Origin: Tubulanus polymorphus
Lineage: Eukaryota > Nemertea > Palaeonemertea > Tubulaniformes > Tubulanidae
NCBI RefSeq assembly: GCF_964204645.1
Contig: NC_134032.1
Coordinates: 7,373,175-7,437,174, forward strand
Reading direction: 5' to 3'
Length of the DNA stretch: 64,000 nucleotides
In this document: positions 1 through 12,194 of the stretch, in pieces
Position numbering within the stretch: the stretch's first letter is position 1
Layout of the letters: every line of letters starts with the position of its first letter
Translations under genes and position numbers: made by a program
The notes under the pieces: generated by a model
Databases searched by the model: none
What the model saw: the letters and a program-made list of their open reading frames with translations, nothing else
Told to the model about the DNA's origin: nothing

Positions 1-1202
1 AAAACCATCCGTGTTTCTTGTCCCTATATATCGAAAACTTTCTATTGATTATAGGGAAACATTCCGTGTAGTATTTATAGAATACATCATAAAAAGAGTT
101 ATAGGCAACATTAGCATCATGAATATTAAACACATGAGTCCAATCATGTGCAATTAGCTTTCGTTTAAATCGAGCGATATCATGATCTGACATTTTTCGA
201 TAACTAACTGTCCTAGTTGATGTATGGTTGACTTTGATTTCCGGCATAATTGCAAAAATTGGAAAGTGGTCAGATATATTAAGATCAGAATCCCTGAAAT
301 TGCATCGAAACTAGAATAACAGTTTGAATATATATTGTCAATAAGAGTAGAAGATCTGTCGGTTACTCGTGTTGACTTATCTATTAAATTCGTAAAACCA
401 GTTGAAAGCATATTAAAAATAAAATCTCCAGTCGGTTTATGAGAGTCGGCGTTGAAAAGATTTATATTGAAATCGCCCAAAATGAAGCACTTACGCCCTG
501 TTCTAGTTAAGTTTTCTAAGAGTGGTAGAAAATCAGTATTAAAGTTATTGACACTTGCATCAGACGGTCGATAGATAGTGCCAACAATATGTTTTGACAT
601 ATTACGTGGTAATTGGATTTCTATAAATAAACTTTCGAATGTGTCATTTACACACGTAAAATCATCCAGTATCCTAAATTTAATGGTGTTGGGGACAAAC
701 ATCGCTATTCCACCACCACGTGTATCCTGTCTACTTATGAAAATCACTCATAATCAGGCAAATTATACATTGACTTGTTGTCATGTTGAAGTTTAGTCCA
801 CGTTTCAGTAAAAGCTAAGATCCCAAAATTGAAACAGAGGGAGTGTATATATAATTGCAAATTCTCAAAATTCTTATTAAAACTCCTTATATTTAGATGA
901 AACAAGGAGAAGTTTGATAATCCAAACTTTGATAATTGCGTTAAATCCTTATAATATTTACTACTTGAACCTACGATAAACTCAGGATGTGCATGACTGG
1001 CCATCTGCTTGTGGAATTGAAGCGTGATAGTAATACTTCGACGGCACTCACCGTTACATAATAAATTTCGCTCATTATGAACAAAGTACGCATATGTATA
1101 CACAAAAAAATCAATGAAAACAAAGAAAAATTGACGATGTAGAAAATATGTAGAAACCTTTGATACCTTTGAATGGATTCTGATTGGCGGATGATGCAGC
1201 AT
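1..1202 (-). mobile_element. Non-LTR retrotransposon (CR1/L2-like LINE) fragment, endonuclease region, frameshifted
   Basis: Read on the minus strand this is the apurinic-like endonuclease (EN) part of a LINE ORF2. Visible motifs in order are FHLNIRSFNKN near 900, the catalytic-type FTETW near 810, GGGIAMFV near 710, IYRP near 570, LGDFNINL near 475, DNIYSN near 330 and SDHFPI near 270. EN nicks target DNA for target-primed reverse transcription. The frame breaks twice: at about 745, where an in-frame stop follows NLPDYE, and at about 290, between AISG and DSDLNISDHF. The third frame then stays open to base 1, so the reverse transcriptase would lie outside the window. Two frameshifts make it a dead copy. 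Assignment to the CR1/L2/Jockey group is by motif style only. The 5' end near 1202 is uncertain. Confidence 0.85.
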
Positions 1203-1267
1203 AGAAGCCAGACATTTGTCGAGGAGTGAACGCTCTAGACTAGTTCACTAGTCAGAAACAGATCACC

Positions 1268-2323
1268 ATGGCTGTCAACAGATCTTGGTATTGGGTCAGT
1301 AACTGCACTATCAAACCACCTATCACCACCAAATACTTCTACCATATAGTATTCTATGCGGGTATATGTGGACCGATCGCTTTGGCTGGACTGGTGCTCA
1401 ACAGCTTGTCAATCGCTGTATTCGCACGCTTGAACAACAAGGCTTACCACTCGATAAACATCCTAGCGATTGTCGATATGATTTACAGCACGAATTCGTT
1501 TTTCATGTACCCGGTAAGAGCTATATATGTGTACGCTATACTCGGCGATCTGGTGTTCCGTTGGGACGACTGGCGCTTTGGTTGGGAGTTCATCGTCTGG
1601 ACCTGGCCGTTGCTGTGGCCGCTACATCTTCTTCGAAACGGTTGCGTGGTCGTCGTCAGCGTTGAACGCGTTTTGGTGATTGTGTTTCCGCTGAAATATC
1701 ACAAATTCTGGAAGCGTTGGGTCATCGATTGTATCGTATCTATGATCGCGGTGTTTGGGTTTATCATCTACATCAACTTGATGCCCAATCGATTGCCTGG
1801 TTTGTGGAAATGGCCTTGTCTCAAGCCGAAACAATTCGCCTATACAGTTTACTGGAGACACAACCCGCCTGGGGTAATCAAAACCCCAGTCATCCAATTT
1901 AGACGCGGCGAATTTATCCCCAAATTTCCATTCAACCACAGGGCTGTATTCAACGGTGTCTTACCAATCTCGATTCTGATTTCAATCAATTTCGTGTTGT
2001 TGGCATTCTATTTCAGAAGCAAGTACCAACGCTCAAAATTAACGGCAACCCAGAGTAAATCGACTAGTGACATGGCTCTATTCCGTATGGTAGTCGCGGT
2101 CGTATTCGCCTATATCGCTTTGGAAATCCCGACGGTCGCCAATTCGATCGGACCGCTGGCGAAAATTTGGAGTTTCAAACAGTTCGGCCAGAAAATAGCG
2201 ATGGCGACTTCGTGGTTGAATTCGGTGGTTAATTTCACCATTTACTGTGCGACGAACAAGAAATTTCGCGCGACAGCGAAAGAAATATTCAAAAAACCAA
2301 AATTTATTTGCAAATGTGTTTAA
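1268..2323 (+). CDS. Class A (rhodopsin-like) GPCR, FMRFamide/orphan peptide receptor-like, single exon
   Basis: A 351-residue seven-helix receptor expected in the plasma membrane, probably sensing a neuropeptide and coupling to G proteins. TM1 is about residues 27-52, with the conserved Asn at 45 (LVLNS). TM2 is about 62-85, with Asp70 (LAIVD). TM3 ends in SVERVLVIVFPLKY, where Glu133-Arg134-Val135 takes the place of DRY. TM4 is about 152-171, TM5 about 231-250, and TM6 about 270-292 with Pro288. TM7 contains NSVVNFTIYC, where Asn322-Phe-Thr-Ile-Tyr326 replaces NPxxY; this NFxxY form is common in FMRFamide-receptor-like proteins. The C-terminus is short and basic, with Cys348 and Cys350 as possible palmitoylation sites. 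There is an N-glycosylation sequon at Asn4. The start has a good Kozak context (CACCATGG). Oddly, no Cys sits where helix 3 normally carries the disulfide Cys, about 25 residues before Arg134, although Cys184 is present in loop 2. Ligand unknown. Confidence 0.85.
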   Translation: MAVNRSWYWVSNCTIKPPITTKYFYHIVFYAGICGPIALAGLVLNSLSIAVFARLNNKAYHSINILAIVDMIYSTNSFFMYPVRAIYVYAILGDLVFRWDDWRFGWEFIVWTWPLLWPLHLLRNGCVVVVSVERVLVIVFPLKYHKFWKRWVIDCIVSMIAVFGFIIYINLMPNRLPGLWKWPCLKPKQFAYTVYWRHNPPGVIKTPVIQFRRGEFIPKFPFNHRAVFNGVLPISILISINFVLLAFYFRSKYQRSKLTATQSKSTSDMALFRMVVAVVFAYIALEIPTVANSIGPLAKIWSFKQFGQKIAMATSWLNSVVNFTIYCATNKKFRATAKEIFKKPKFICKCV

Positions 2324-2374
2324 CGAATAGCGAGAGATTTAACATTCCTAGGTTTCCAAGTACCGTAGTAAAGT

Positions 2375-2438
2375 TACCATCATGTAGATAAGTATAGTGT
2401 TGGTGATACTATCATGTAGATAAGTATAGTGTTGGTGA
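2375..2438 (+). repeat. 32-bp perfect-type direct tandem duplication in GPCR 3' flank
   Basis: Two adjacent 32-bp copies (2375-2406 and 2407-2438) of a unit containing CATGTAGATAAGTATAGTG. They differ at one base near the start (taccat versus tactat). They lie 52 bp after the GPCR stop, probably in its 3'UTR. Confidence 0.85.
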
Positions 2439-2716
2439 AGAACTTTGAGACAAGGCGTAAATTGCTAGGTACGAGCCTTGCGCAAGTTTCTAAAATTACT
2501 GAGTGGAGGAGGCTTGTAGCATAACAACGACCATTACTTTACCCTGTATTCTATCATTTTTAAGTTCTGTAAATATAGGGGTGATTCGGGCTGCTGCCTT
2601 TCCACTGAGGTTGCCACGTTATGTACGTCGAAAGCCTGTTCAAAATTGACACTGATCCTCTCGATCGGGAATTAATTCAGAGAGGTTCATCCAAATTATC
2701 ATTGTGTAGAGAATCC

Positions 2717-2722
2717 AATAAA
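2717..2722 (+). terminator. Candidate polyadenylation signal AATAAA for the GPCR
   Basis: First canonical AATAAA that I see downstream on the coding strand, about 394 nt after the stop. A T-rich stretch (attgttattattt) follows. Plausible but not proven as the cleavage signal. Confidence 0.35.
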
Positions 2723-2802
2723 TATTGTTATTATTTGGGGAATAGTTCATAGTATCCAATGGTTCATTAGATCCATTTGATATCATTTATATAGATGAAA
2801 AA

Positions 2803-3203
2803 AACACCTCCAACACGTTCCCAAATGTTTGATACTTTCTCAGTTTGTATCAAAAATATTGCCAATTTCTGGTCCTTGAGTCCTGAAAAATGATAAATTT
2901 ACAGCGCAAAATCGTACAAACGTGTCAATTATGCTTCTAAACACTTTATTTGCGGACCAGTTTATGAATTGAACGTGGGCCATAGAGCGCTATATCCGCC
3001 TGTGATCTCGACTTTCAACTTATTACGTAAGCTATTCGTGAACAAAATGCGATCGGCGCACAATAGAAACTTCGCTCTATGTATTCTTTCATTACCGCCG
3101 ACAAAGAGAACCGATATTTTGCAAATTGGATTCGGGAGGTTTAAACCTCCCAAGGTCAAATCACTAAAATTGTGACCTTCGTGGAGATTATCTAAAAAGC
3201 CGA
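2803..3203. repeat. Dispersed ~400-bp repeat, copy 1 (inverted mate at 8711-9118)
   Basis: This block matches 8711-9118 in the opposite orientation. Shared landmarks are the ttgatactttctcagtttg box, the block ending GGGCCATAGA, the CGGCGCACAATAGAAAC-type segment and an 18-bp perfect palindrome GGGAGGTTTAAACCTCCC at 3134-3151. It is most likely a non-autonomous DNA transposon. Short open frames inside it are repeat sequence, not genes. Confidence 0.8.
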
Positions 3204-6142
3204 TGGTAATCAAATTTAGCAGAACTTTTTACCCAAACGTTCAATGGTTTGAAAATCTTTCAATGGCATTCCTAAGTATTTGATGAAAGTTGAGAAATCA
3301 TAAGATATTCCTATAACCATGGACTCTAAGACCTAAATCGTTTAAGAGTCCCTGATATAAAAAAAAAACTTCGCATAACGAAGAAGCAAAAGTTCGAATC
3401 TGATTCATCTGTTTGGAATTGATTCTTATGAAATGGAAACAAATGCGTGAGCACTACTCATTCATTCAATTTACTTTGCGGCTTTACAACGGCTATTTCA
3501 CTGGTTCTGTGTGATGAGATAATTCTGATTAAAGTTATTGTAATAATTTCAATATGTATATACGTAATGATACTATTTCTGAATAAAGGATGCACGTTAT
3601 TCGAATCCCCACCATTGTTCTCTACAATGTACGTTAATCAAACCAGGGAAACCAGGAATCACACTTCCCTGATCAAACTCACGATAAAACCAGAGCCAAA
3701 ACCATGGACTCAAAAACGAAGAATCCGTGGTCAAACATACAATTCTAATTTCCCCGTTAGTTCACTGATGCCGTCAGTTTCTATCGAATGCAAGGATTCT
3801 AGCCAATCAGAGAGGCGCATGTACACATCCATTGGCATGTTAGTTATAGTACAACTTAGACAATAATCAAGGTTCGAGCCAATGTCAGTAACTAGAATAT
3901 GTTCTTTCATCAAATACAAATAACTCAGCAGTAGTCAGTTAGTTGAGTTTGTTTGACTTGATTTGTATTTCATCAATCAATCTATTTCATTTTATTTTAA
4001 AGTACAAACTAAACGCTTGAATTGTTTTTAACACGACCAGGTATGAATTAGAATAGATCGGCTTAATATTTCGAATGCAAATTTGGCGTTTAAGCAATCG
4101 GAAGTTCGAAGTGCTTGAGAAATTTTCCAATACGCACATTACTTCGAATAGCGATAAGTTCATTGACACATGTGACATTGTTGTGTTACTTTCGAATAGC
4201 GAGTCGAATAAGCTATGGGACAGCTAACGACAGCACAATCGCAATATCAACAGAAGTTCATTTTATCCTACATGATGAGGCTAAATTCAGCGAAATCGAT
4301 CGTGTTCTGAAATATATATTTTCCTGGATACATGTTGTTTATTGTAGCTATTCTATGCGGTTTTATACATTAACCTGCTATAACATATTGACCGTTTTCA
4401 AGAACCCAAAAATTACAATTTTCTGGGAATCTGTTTTTTTTCAAAAACAACCCAAACCCGAAATTGTGTACAGTTAGTACGCAGCGTATATAATGTCGGA
4501 TTAGAGAATATTGAAAAAACTTAGAAAAAGTTCAGTGAAGGAAAATAAGCTCAGCAGTGACAAATTGTCATTCCATCCCCTTCACGTGATTAATTGATGT
4601 CCAAATATGTTCTACCGTGAAAACTCTGCATTTAGCTTCAAACGAATTTTTGTATATGTATCTCAGGATGCATGCTCTTAAAAAAGGTAGCCTATTAGGA
4701 AAAAACTTACCCGGTAAAATCCTAATTTGTCCTAAACGATATTCCAACTATTATTTTGTTAATTATTCAACTAACTGGGTAAGTTAGTTGAACTTACATA
4801 AAGATATATCATTAGGGACACTTCAATTTCACACCATTCAATATCATAAGGGAACAAAATTCTTTGAAACTTGGTTAATGGTAGTTCTTAAGACTAGGTT
4901 TTGTTTCCGGAATTTACTAAATGTACCAATTCTAATAATTCACTCATTGAAGCTTCTATACATTAGAAGCGAAAGCTCGTGCGTCGAAATAAATAGTTAA
5001 CCTTTAAAGTACTACTCCTCTCTTCATTTAAATTCAAATAATATAAGTCTTTATTGATTCTTTTTTTGTTGGAATATGCATAACTTTTTCTGGGCAAATT
5101 TCTATATTCTGTCAAGTCATGGACGTTTTAGAGTCCATGGTCAAGGTATTTTGGCTATAACGAATATAACTAACTCCCTGGGGCAACGATGTGGCTGATG
5201 AAATGATCTCTCCCATTGTAATCCCACCATTTAATTACTCATTGTATAACAACTCTCACAATTAAGCCTCGGACTCTACAACGAATTATGAGTGCATGCT
5301 TTAGTATAGGCTCTGATATAGAGCATATTGTTTTGATTTAGAACATGTATGCATAAACTCTAGGCTGCAAAGAAATACGTTTTCAGCGGCTCTAATCGAG
5401 TTAAATCTTTCGTGATAGATTAACACAGAAAGGCGGCACCCAATCACTGCTTATTGACATTAGGCACAAGTCACTGTTATGTTCATTAGTAAAACCATGG
5501 ACTCTAAGTCCATGGTAAAACTAATATAGAATGAATAAGTGAGGAGGGAAAATGTATAAATTAAATTTATAAATGAATTTATAAGAATTTAGCATGCATC
5601 GGAGTGCACTTAAATTGGATTATTACAAAATAACTCACTTCAAAATTTATGATATTGTTTCATTGATATTTATTACTTTAAAGCGATTCACTTTAAGAAC
5701 TTTGGTCAACAATAAGTCTGACCTGCAAATCAAATCATCGGGAGACAAAATGCTGTTTCAAAAATTCATATTGCTTATACATTCCTAATCTTAACCTTTC
5801 GCCATAAACCTACTGGATTTAGGGCCTGGGGAAAAATCTAGGTAAAATCCTCACTTGGCGATTTCTCAAGAACATTTGAAAGCACGATATTCATTCAAAC
5901 ATATTCATCCACGATACAACTGCAATATATTTAACTGTGCATTGATCTCTTTTGTTGAAATAAATCTTTAAATAAAATCATAGAATAAATGAAATTAATG
6001 AACTTTTTATTCATACTATCTTTTCATATTCTTATTCATACTATCTTTTAATTCGAACTAAATAACTCTTTTTAACTTGTGGTATAGTATGCTTATGATA
6101 TGGATTCGATTTACGTATCAATATTTTCATGTTGACGGGGGC
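3204..6142. other. AT-rich DNA with no recognisable gene
   Basis: Open frames here are short and without recognisable domains. A short box, aaaaCCATGGACTCTAA, recurs near 3315, 3703 and 5492 and as an inverted form near 5125, and again near 27040 outside this stretch. At 5494-5516 two boxes face each other. Confidence 0.5.
5494..5516. repeat. 23-nt hairpin ACCATGGACT/AGTCCATGGT
   Basis: Perfect inverted repeat with 10-nt arms and a CTA loop. The same half-site occurs singly at several other places in the window (about 3315, 3703, 5125, 27040). This suggests a terminal motif of a small dispersed element. Confidence 0.7.
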
Positions 6143-6171
6143 CTGATGATGGCTAATAGCATTAGCCGAAA
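6143..6171 (+). repeat. Hammerhead-like half-core (CTGATGA, stem, GAAA)
   Basis: The order is CTGATGA, a 7-bp stem GGCTAAT/ATTAGCC closed by an AGC loop, then GAAA. This matches the CUGANGA-stem II-GAAA half of the hammerhead ribozyme consensus, with one extra T before the stem. I could not find the partner strand carrying the cleavage site, so self-cleavage is not claimed. Similar half-cores occur in the repeats near 44, 48, 58 and 63 kb. Confidence 0.45.
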
Positions 6172-6960
6172 CATTGCTCGGAGAACATTTGATTTTTAGC
6201 TGAATTCATTGTGGGATTTGTCTCGTTATTCACCATACACGGATATTGTGTATTTTCTTCTCATTTTCATGTTGGTTTTGAACAACTTAAATTTTGCGAT
6301 TCTAATACCTTATTAACTTTAGATGACAGTAATACCTTCAATTTACATGTAAAATATGATCACTGCTGAACGTGTAATAAGGAATATATATTTACTCCAG
6401 TGACAATATTTTGATTCAAAGATTTAATTCAATCATCTAGTCCGAGTCTGTATGGTAAAACTTCTGGCTAACCAAGAGCTAACCGAATACCGACAATAGA
6501 AGGTGGTCGCTTAAAAATTAGTTAATTTACGCAACAGGAATCTATCTTGATTTCAAGGGCACTTCAATTAATCGTTTCAATAGTGACCACTGTAAATTAG
6601 CCAGTAGTTTAAATGACCAAATTCAATCAACCGATTCGTATCCTAAGAATGAGAATTGTATCTAACCACAGTAGTTATTCCTCATCAAACGTTCGGTCAT
6701 CATATTATACATCTATATATCATTACTATCATCTTCAGTTAATAGAAGTGAAATAAAATCTAGAGTCTATGAGTTGAGTTTTTTTGAACATAATAAATTG
6801 TGTTGATTTTATGTTAGTTAAATCAAATATTGGGAATATTTTTACGGGGGATTTTTACTTTGGGGATAATAAGCTAAATTATTTTATATCATCGGTTTTC
6901 ATTAAGAAAAAAAAACAACTATTAATCTTAACTACACTTATATTCCTTTTGGAACATTAA

Positions 6961-7284
6961 GATTCTTTCATTGAATTTAATATGTTATTTCGTACATAGT
7001 TCATCACAGTGCATCATTCACGCTTAAATGTACAAAACTTCTTTACAGAGTTCAAAATATAAACCAACAATCTCATCTCAAGCATGTACTAGCGCTGACG
7101 CTATGGGATAAAACCAAGTCTCGATTCTTTCATTGAATTTTATATGTTATTTCGTACATAGTTCATCACAGTGCATCATTCACGCTTAAATGTACAAAAC
7201 TTCTTTACAGAGTTCAAAATATAAACCAACAATCTCATCTCAAGCATGTACTAGCGCTGACGCTATGGGATAAAACCAAGTCTC
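6961..7284. repeat. Tandem duplication, 2 x 162 bp, nearly identical
   Basis: Copies at 6961-7122 and 7123-7284 match base for base except near the start (gaatttaata versus gaattttata). Such high identity indicates a recent duplication. No coding content is visible. Sequence resumes without similarity on both sides. Confidence 0.92.
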
Positions 7285-8710
7285 GATTCATTGCCTAAAA
7301 TGTGGGTACATTCATTCAAATCAGGACTAAAATATGCTTATATGAATATCTTGCATGATATCATTTTACATTACGGGTGTCTCATAGGCCTGGTTTTACT
7401 TGTACATTGTCATCAATTGGTTAAACATCCCAAGTAACTTCTTTATTTACTTATGGCTTAATCACTGGTATTCAATAGCTAGTCGGCTATAGAAAGACTA
7501 ACCCGATAAAATTCCATTAACCGTTCGTCCAGAGTCGAACACTCGCGCGTTAATTCGCAACGATTTTAAAGAAAGAAAATGATTGCATGAAATCTACTTT
7601 TCGTATCAATCGGCGTCCAATCTCTTAAACCACCCTAAACACAGTCGTGTAGTAGTTTGTGTCTATTTGCTTTTGCTGATGCCATTTAACATAACAATGG
7701 AAATGTATTCGTTTATTTGGAAATTATATGAAGATATGGAGTAATCATGAGACAAATCAAATTATTACTGCAAGGCAAAACATAGCGCACTTCAGATAAA
7801 TGATATGGCCTTAAAGACTTTTCATATATTAACAGTCCAGTTTAACGTCTATTGATATGAATAGTCCAGTTTTGATATGACTGTCGCAACAGTTGGAATA
7901 AAACCTATGAAATCTAGGGGCATTTATCTCATGAAATTTAGATTTGAGATAATTGTATTGTATTGTATGAGGATTAAACATTTCAATGGCTGGTGATTAT
8001 TTGTGATGAAGTAATCAGTGAGATGGACTGTTGATGTAGCCTTGATTGAGGCACTCGGGTCAGATAATATTGTTAGATAAAACAGTGCATTTGTTAAAGC
8101 AGAACACATGATTTTAAACTAAATATAAGTAGCTAAATCTTAGGAAGAGAGTTCAAATATCTGATAAGTAATATCGGATAAGTAGCTAAACCGTTAAATT
8201 TCATTCTTAACTTTTCATCACTCCTGATTATCAAAAATAGATCAACAGTTTGATTAACGGATAGTTGCAGTTAACAACATTTCTATCTGATAGAGAAGGT
8301 ATACAGGTATACAGAGGAACAAGAAAAGAACATCCAACTAGACACTGAAAAATCTTTATTCGGGTTTTCTACTAGGGGCCTTTACCTTGGGGTATATTTA
8401 ACTAGGGGATTTTTACTGAAAGGGACCTTTACGGGGCGAGTTTTTACCCGATCACATCGATTATTGAATGACACACGAAAATATAGGAATGAATTCTGAA
8501 CAGAATCAAATCAGGTTGTTCTAATTGGTATTGTGTATACATTTCATTCATTTGATATTTCAAGTAATTCGTGTAATTAGGAAAAACTCGATCCAATAAT
8601 TGGTTTTTCTTTCGGTTTTACGTAATTTACAACTTACCAAATATGGACTACATGGTTTGACATTAAAACCAGTGAGCATTATGGTATCAAGTTCAACCAA
8701 AATTGATAAC
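7285..8710. other. AT-rich DNA with no recognisable gene
   Basis: No conserved protein, RNA gene or clear repeat structure was seen. A few G/T-rich phrases around ttttta(c)t(t)tggggat recur loosely near 6850 and 8370-8450. Confidence 0.5.
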
Positions 8711-9118
8711 GATCGGCCTTTCGTAGAATCTCCCTGAAGGTCACAATTTTAGTAAATTGACCTTGGGAGGTTTAAACCTCCCGAATCCAATTAGCAAAAT
8801 ATCGGTCCTCTATGTCGGCGACAATAGAAGTACCCTGCGCGTAACTTTTTATTGTGCGCCTGCCGCGTTTTGGGCACGAGTAGCTTACGTAATCTTAATT
8901 GAAAGTTGAGATCACAGGCAGATATTGAGGTCTATGGCCCACACATAACATCATAAATTGGTCAGGAAATAAAGTGTTTTGAGGTATAGATGGCACGTTT
9001 GTACGATTTTACACTGTAAATTTATCATTTTTCAGGACTTAAGGACCAAAAATCGGCAATATTTTTGATACAAACTGAGAAAGTATCAAAACATTTGAGA
9101 ACGCGTTCTCCCTGGTGT
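8711..9118. repeat. Dispersed ~400-bp repeat, copy 2 (inverted relative to 2803-3203)
   Basis: Reverse-complement relative of 2803-3203. It retains the same 18-bp perfect palindrome GGGAGGTTTAAACCTCCC at 8765-8782. The copies differ by scattered substitutions and small indels, so they are old insertions rather than a recent segmental inversion. Confidence 0.8.
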
Positions 9119-10925
9119 GATGAAACAACTAGTTTCAGTAGAGTAGGACTTTTTGAAGCCATTGGCATTGAAGCCGCATTGAAGTGTGTCTAGTACAGAT
9201 AACTCACAGGCCATGTACTTGAGGGCGATTCATCAAAGGACTTTTGCTAATTGACAAATAATTGCATGTACTGAATGTTGAGTGAAAATTGAGACTATGA
9301 CATTGATGGATTAACTTCAGTGTTTTCTGGAGTTTCTTATATTTCCTATTGACCACACTAAGCTCATAAGATTACAGATGTTCATACGTTTTTACTTCAA
9401 GTGTATGTTCCCAACAGCTGACACAGCTGATACAGATAACACAAAAGGATTTACAACGGGACCATGCATTTTTCTACGGAATAAGTGAAAATACGGATTA
9501 TGGAGCACGAATTAGACAATTTTAAAGGGAATGACGTTACTGAAAGACGGGACCAATTTATTCATACGGAATAAGCACTTAAACGGTTTAACCGGAGACG
9601 GATTAACCGAGGTTGACTGTATAACACAAGCGACATTTCAATGATACAAGAAACACATGGGTGCAAGACTTATCTGAGGTTCAATAGAATAATGCTGAGA
9701 TTAAAGCATTGTCTACAGAGATTGTGCCTTCTAGATCATTCGATAATGTTACTCCGGATCCGGTTCCACAAGTTCTTGGTTAAAGGTTTCTCTTGACTCT
9801 GGAAGGCTAAGGCAGTGAAAATGAATTAATTTTAGACTGTCCACACATCACATGTGTTCGGAGCTTCACTGGATACATTTTCAATTGACAATGACAATTG
9901 ACAACTACTCGGCGATTTTTTACAAAACACTTTTTTAACTGATGGACTGATGGACCCCTAAAATATCCCCTAGTTCCGCTCAGTCACAAAACGTCTTCGC
10001 CATTCAAAATCGAGTCCTATTGGTAGAAGATTTTAGCGTGAAAATACACTGTTTTCATATTTAATTCGTGAATCTCCATGGATGAGATTCAACTCTTTTA
10101 AATACATCCAACATTTTATTCAATGTTCAGCATAATGGGAGCGATTAGCTCCAAATTGTCGTCAATTTAACGACCTGATATTGTCGTATAGAAAGTTAGG
10201 TAACCGAGTCACTGGAGAGCGAAGACGTATTGCGTCAGCTATTGAAACTCTGAATGGTAATAGATCAAACAAACTAGATTGATACGTCTATAATCAAACA
10301 AAGAACAGTAAATTGGAGCTTACTTTAGTCAATAGGCTATGCGTCCCTCTGTTCGGGGGCAACGTTTGATACGGGGAATAGAGCAGGTGACAGAGGCAAA
10401 GATACTTCGCGATCAATTGGTTCGTATCCTAGCCACGTCAAAAAATTCTGTATGATATGCTGCATATCGTATCAAGGTTTGAAATAAAGGAGAACATATT
10501 TATAATCATTGGTTGTAGTCATCAATTCTTCCAGTCAGCTTGCTTCCAACCACAGCGCTGATTTGGCTCGATCACGGCCGGACCTCGTCTTAATTGGTTG
10601 TCGTCTGTCCCCGATATTACGTGTAGTTTATGAAGAACCCATTTTTATATTCGAAAGATCGACAAGCGAGTTGTGTGTATGTATTACTATGACTATTATT
10701 TACAGTTTAAATGCCCATTCGACTTAAATCTGAATCTTCAGCGACTCGTCTCTCGGTCATTTTACTACACCGTATTTGGTGGCTCCTGATTACATGTAAA
10801 GATTTGATTAAGAGCATTAGCGCGGGAATTGCAAGTCACCACACTTGCCTGGTCACCAGTCACCCATCTCACGAGTTCTTGACTTGACTGGTACCTGGGG
10901 CTGGTTGCTCAAAAGGTTAGTTACA
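9119..10925. other. No recognisable gene
   Basis: Only short open frames without domain signatures. An isolated AATAAA lies near 10485, and I cannot tie it to a transcript. Confidence 0.45.
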
Positions 10926-11097
10926 TCTACACTAGTATTTTGTACCCGGGTTATGCGTCTCCACTACGCTCGAAACACGGGTTCAATGCAGAGTTTTCTG
11001 CACAACTCGGATTTTAGAAACCCCTATTGAAAAAGAAGGGCACACTCCGCATTGAACCTGCGTTCGCGTAAAACTCCGCATTTTTTGCTAGTGTAGA
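10926..11097. mobile_element. Foldback MITE, 172 bp, termini TCTACACTAG...CTAGTGTAGA
   Basis: The ends are 10-bp perfect inverted repeats (10926-10935 and 11088-11097). Imperfect inverted similarity continues inward: GGTTCAATGC(A/G)GAG occurs on both arms in opposite orientation. There is no internal ORF of note. This is a non-autonomous DNA transposon of unknown superfamily. Confidence 0.75.
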
Positions 11098-12194
11098 CAC
11101 ATCCTCGCTTGCCAGGGGTCCAGTATCACTCCCGAACTCGCTTCCACCAGCCCCCTGGCCTCACGAAGCGTGATTTCATTACTGGCGCTGTTGCGCATGA
11201 CGTCATATATCGATTTGCGAAATACTTCCTTGTTCGGTAAAACGTTCTGATTGGTCCATTTAACGGGAAAACCAACAGAAGTCTACTGAGGGTTTGTTAC
11301 AAGCGCTGTGATTGGTACGACCGGATTATGGTCGGCTAGTAACGACTCCAACGACTCGTGAGGTCAAGGGGTTCGGGGAACAGCTTTAGCGTAGTGGGTT
11401 CGAATCCCTTGACGGATGAAGATGGTGTAGACAGTGACCCGTGTTAAGAGTTAACCAATAGATAGTTGACATAGTGGCAGCTGGAAGTTTTTTGTTGATA
11501 TGGTTGTTATCCGGGTTATCTTAAATCAAGACGATTTCATGATTTAAGACCACTTCTGGACTCAAGTTACGACGTCAACGTTGCCCAGGCAAATGATGTA
11601 AATTCCAACTGGATTGACCGCCAAAGATTTGAATGGTTTACTTCGAGTCGGTGTTGGCCGCGCGCGAAGACATGAACTACAATTCAATGAAAACTAACTT
11701 CAATTCAATGAAAACAACAAAAGATAATTATCATAATTATCAATATCATTATTAATATTATTATCATTGTCATTACTTACTATCATGATTTATTTTCAAT
11801 AATTACTTAAATCAGCGAAATGAAACTTTATTTTTACATTCAAAGCGTTACGACATATAAAGATGAAATAAATCTTTTTAGAAAGTATACATATTTTATT
11901 CTATCTAAGCTGAAACAAACTCCCATCCTTGGTTCGATCGAAATTTATTCAATATTAGATAATACTCTATCATATCCAATAGAATCAAGTTCTTAAAAGA
12001 GTTGGTGATATCTCCGAATTTTTCTTTTCGAAATCAAGAATCCCGTGTTAGCCACCATATGTTATTTAATCTGATAGAGTAGCAATTTGACAATTACATA
12101 GGATCGCTTTTGAGTTACCGGGTATGTCATCAATGGATACATATTCAAAGATAGTCAACGTATCATTTCTTCATGTCAATACTTTCATCTAATA
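11098..12194. other. No recognisable gene; one perfect CRE octamer
   Basis: Contains TGACGTCA at 11198-11205. A tRNA B-box-like stretch, GGGTTCGAATCCC near 11396-11410, is flanked by GTCAAGGG/CCCTTGAC arms. The structure is too short for a tRNA and may be a SINE remnant. The rest is unassigned. Confidence 0.4.

Noticed and set aside
11346-11410. tRNA-like structure with GGGTTCGAATCCC
   Set aside because: Too short for a cloverleaf and without a D or anticodon arm; at most a SINE relic.
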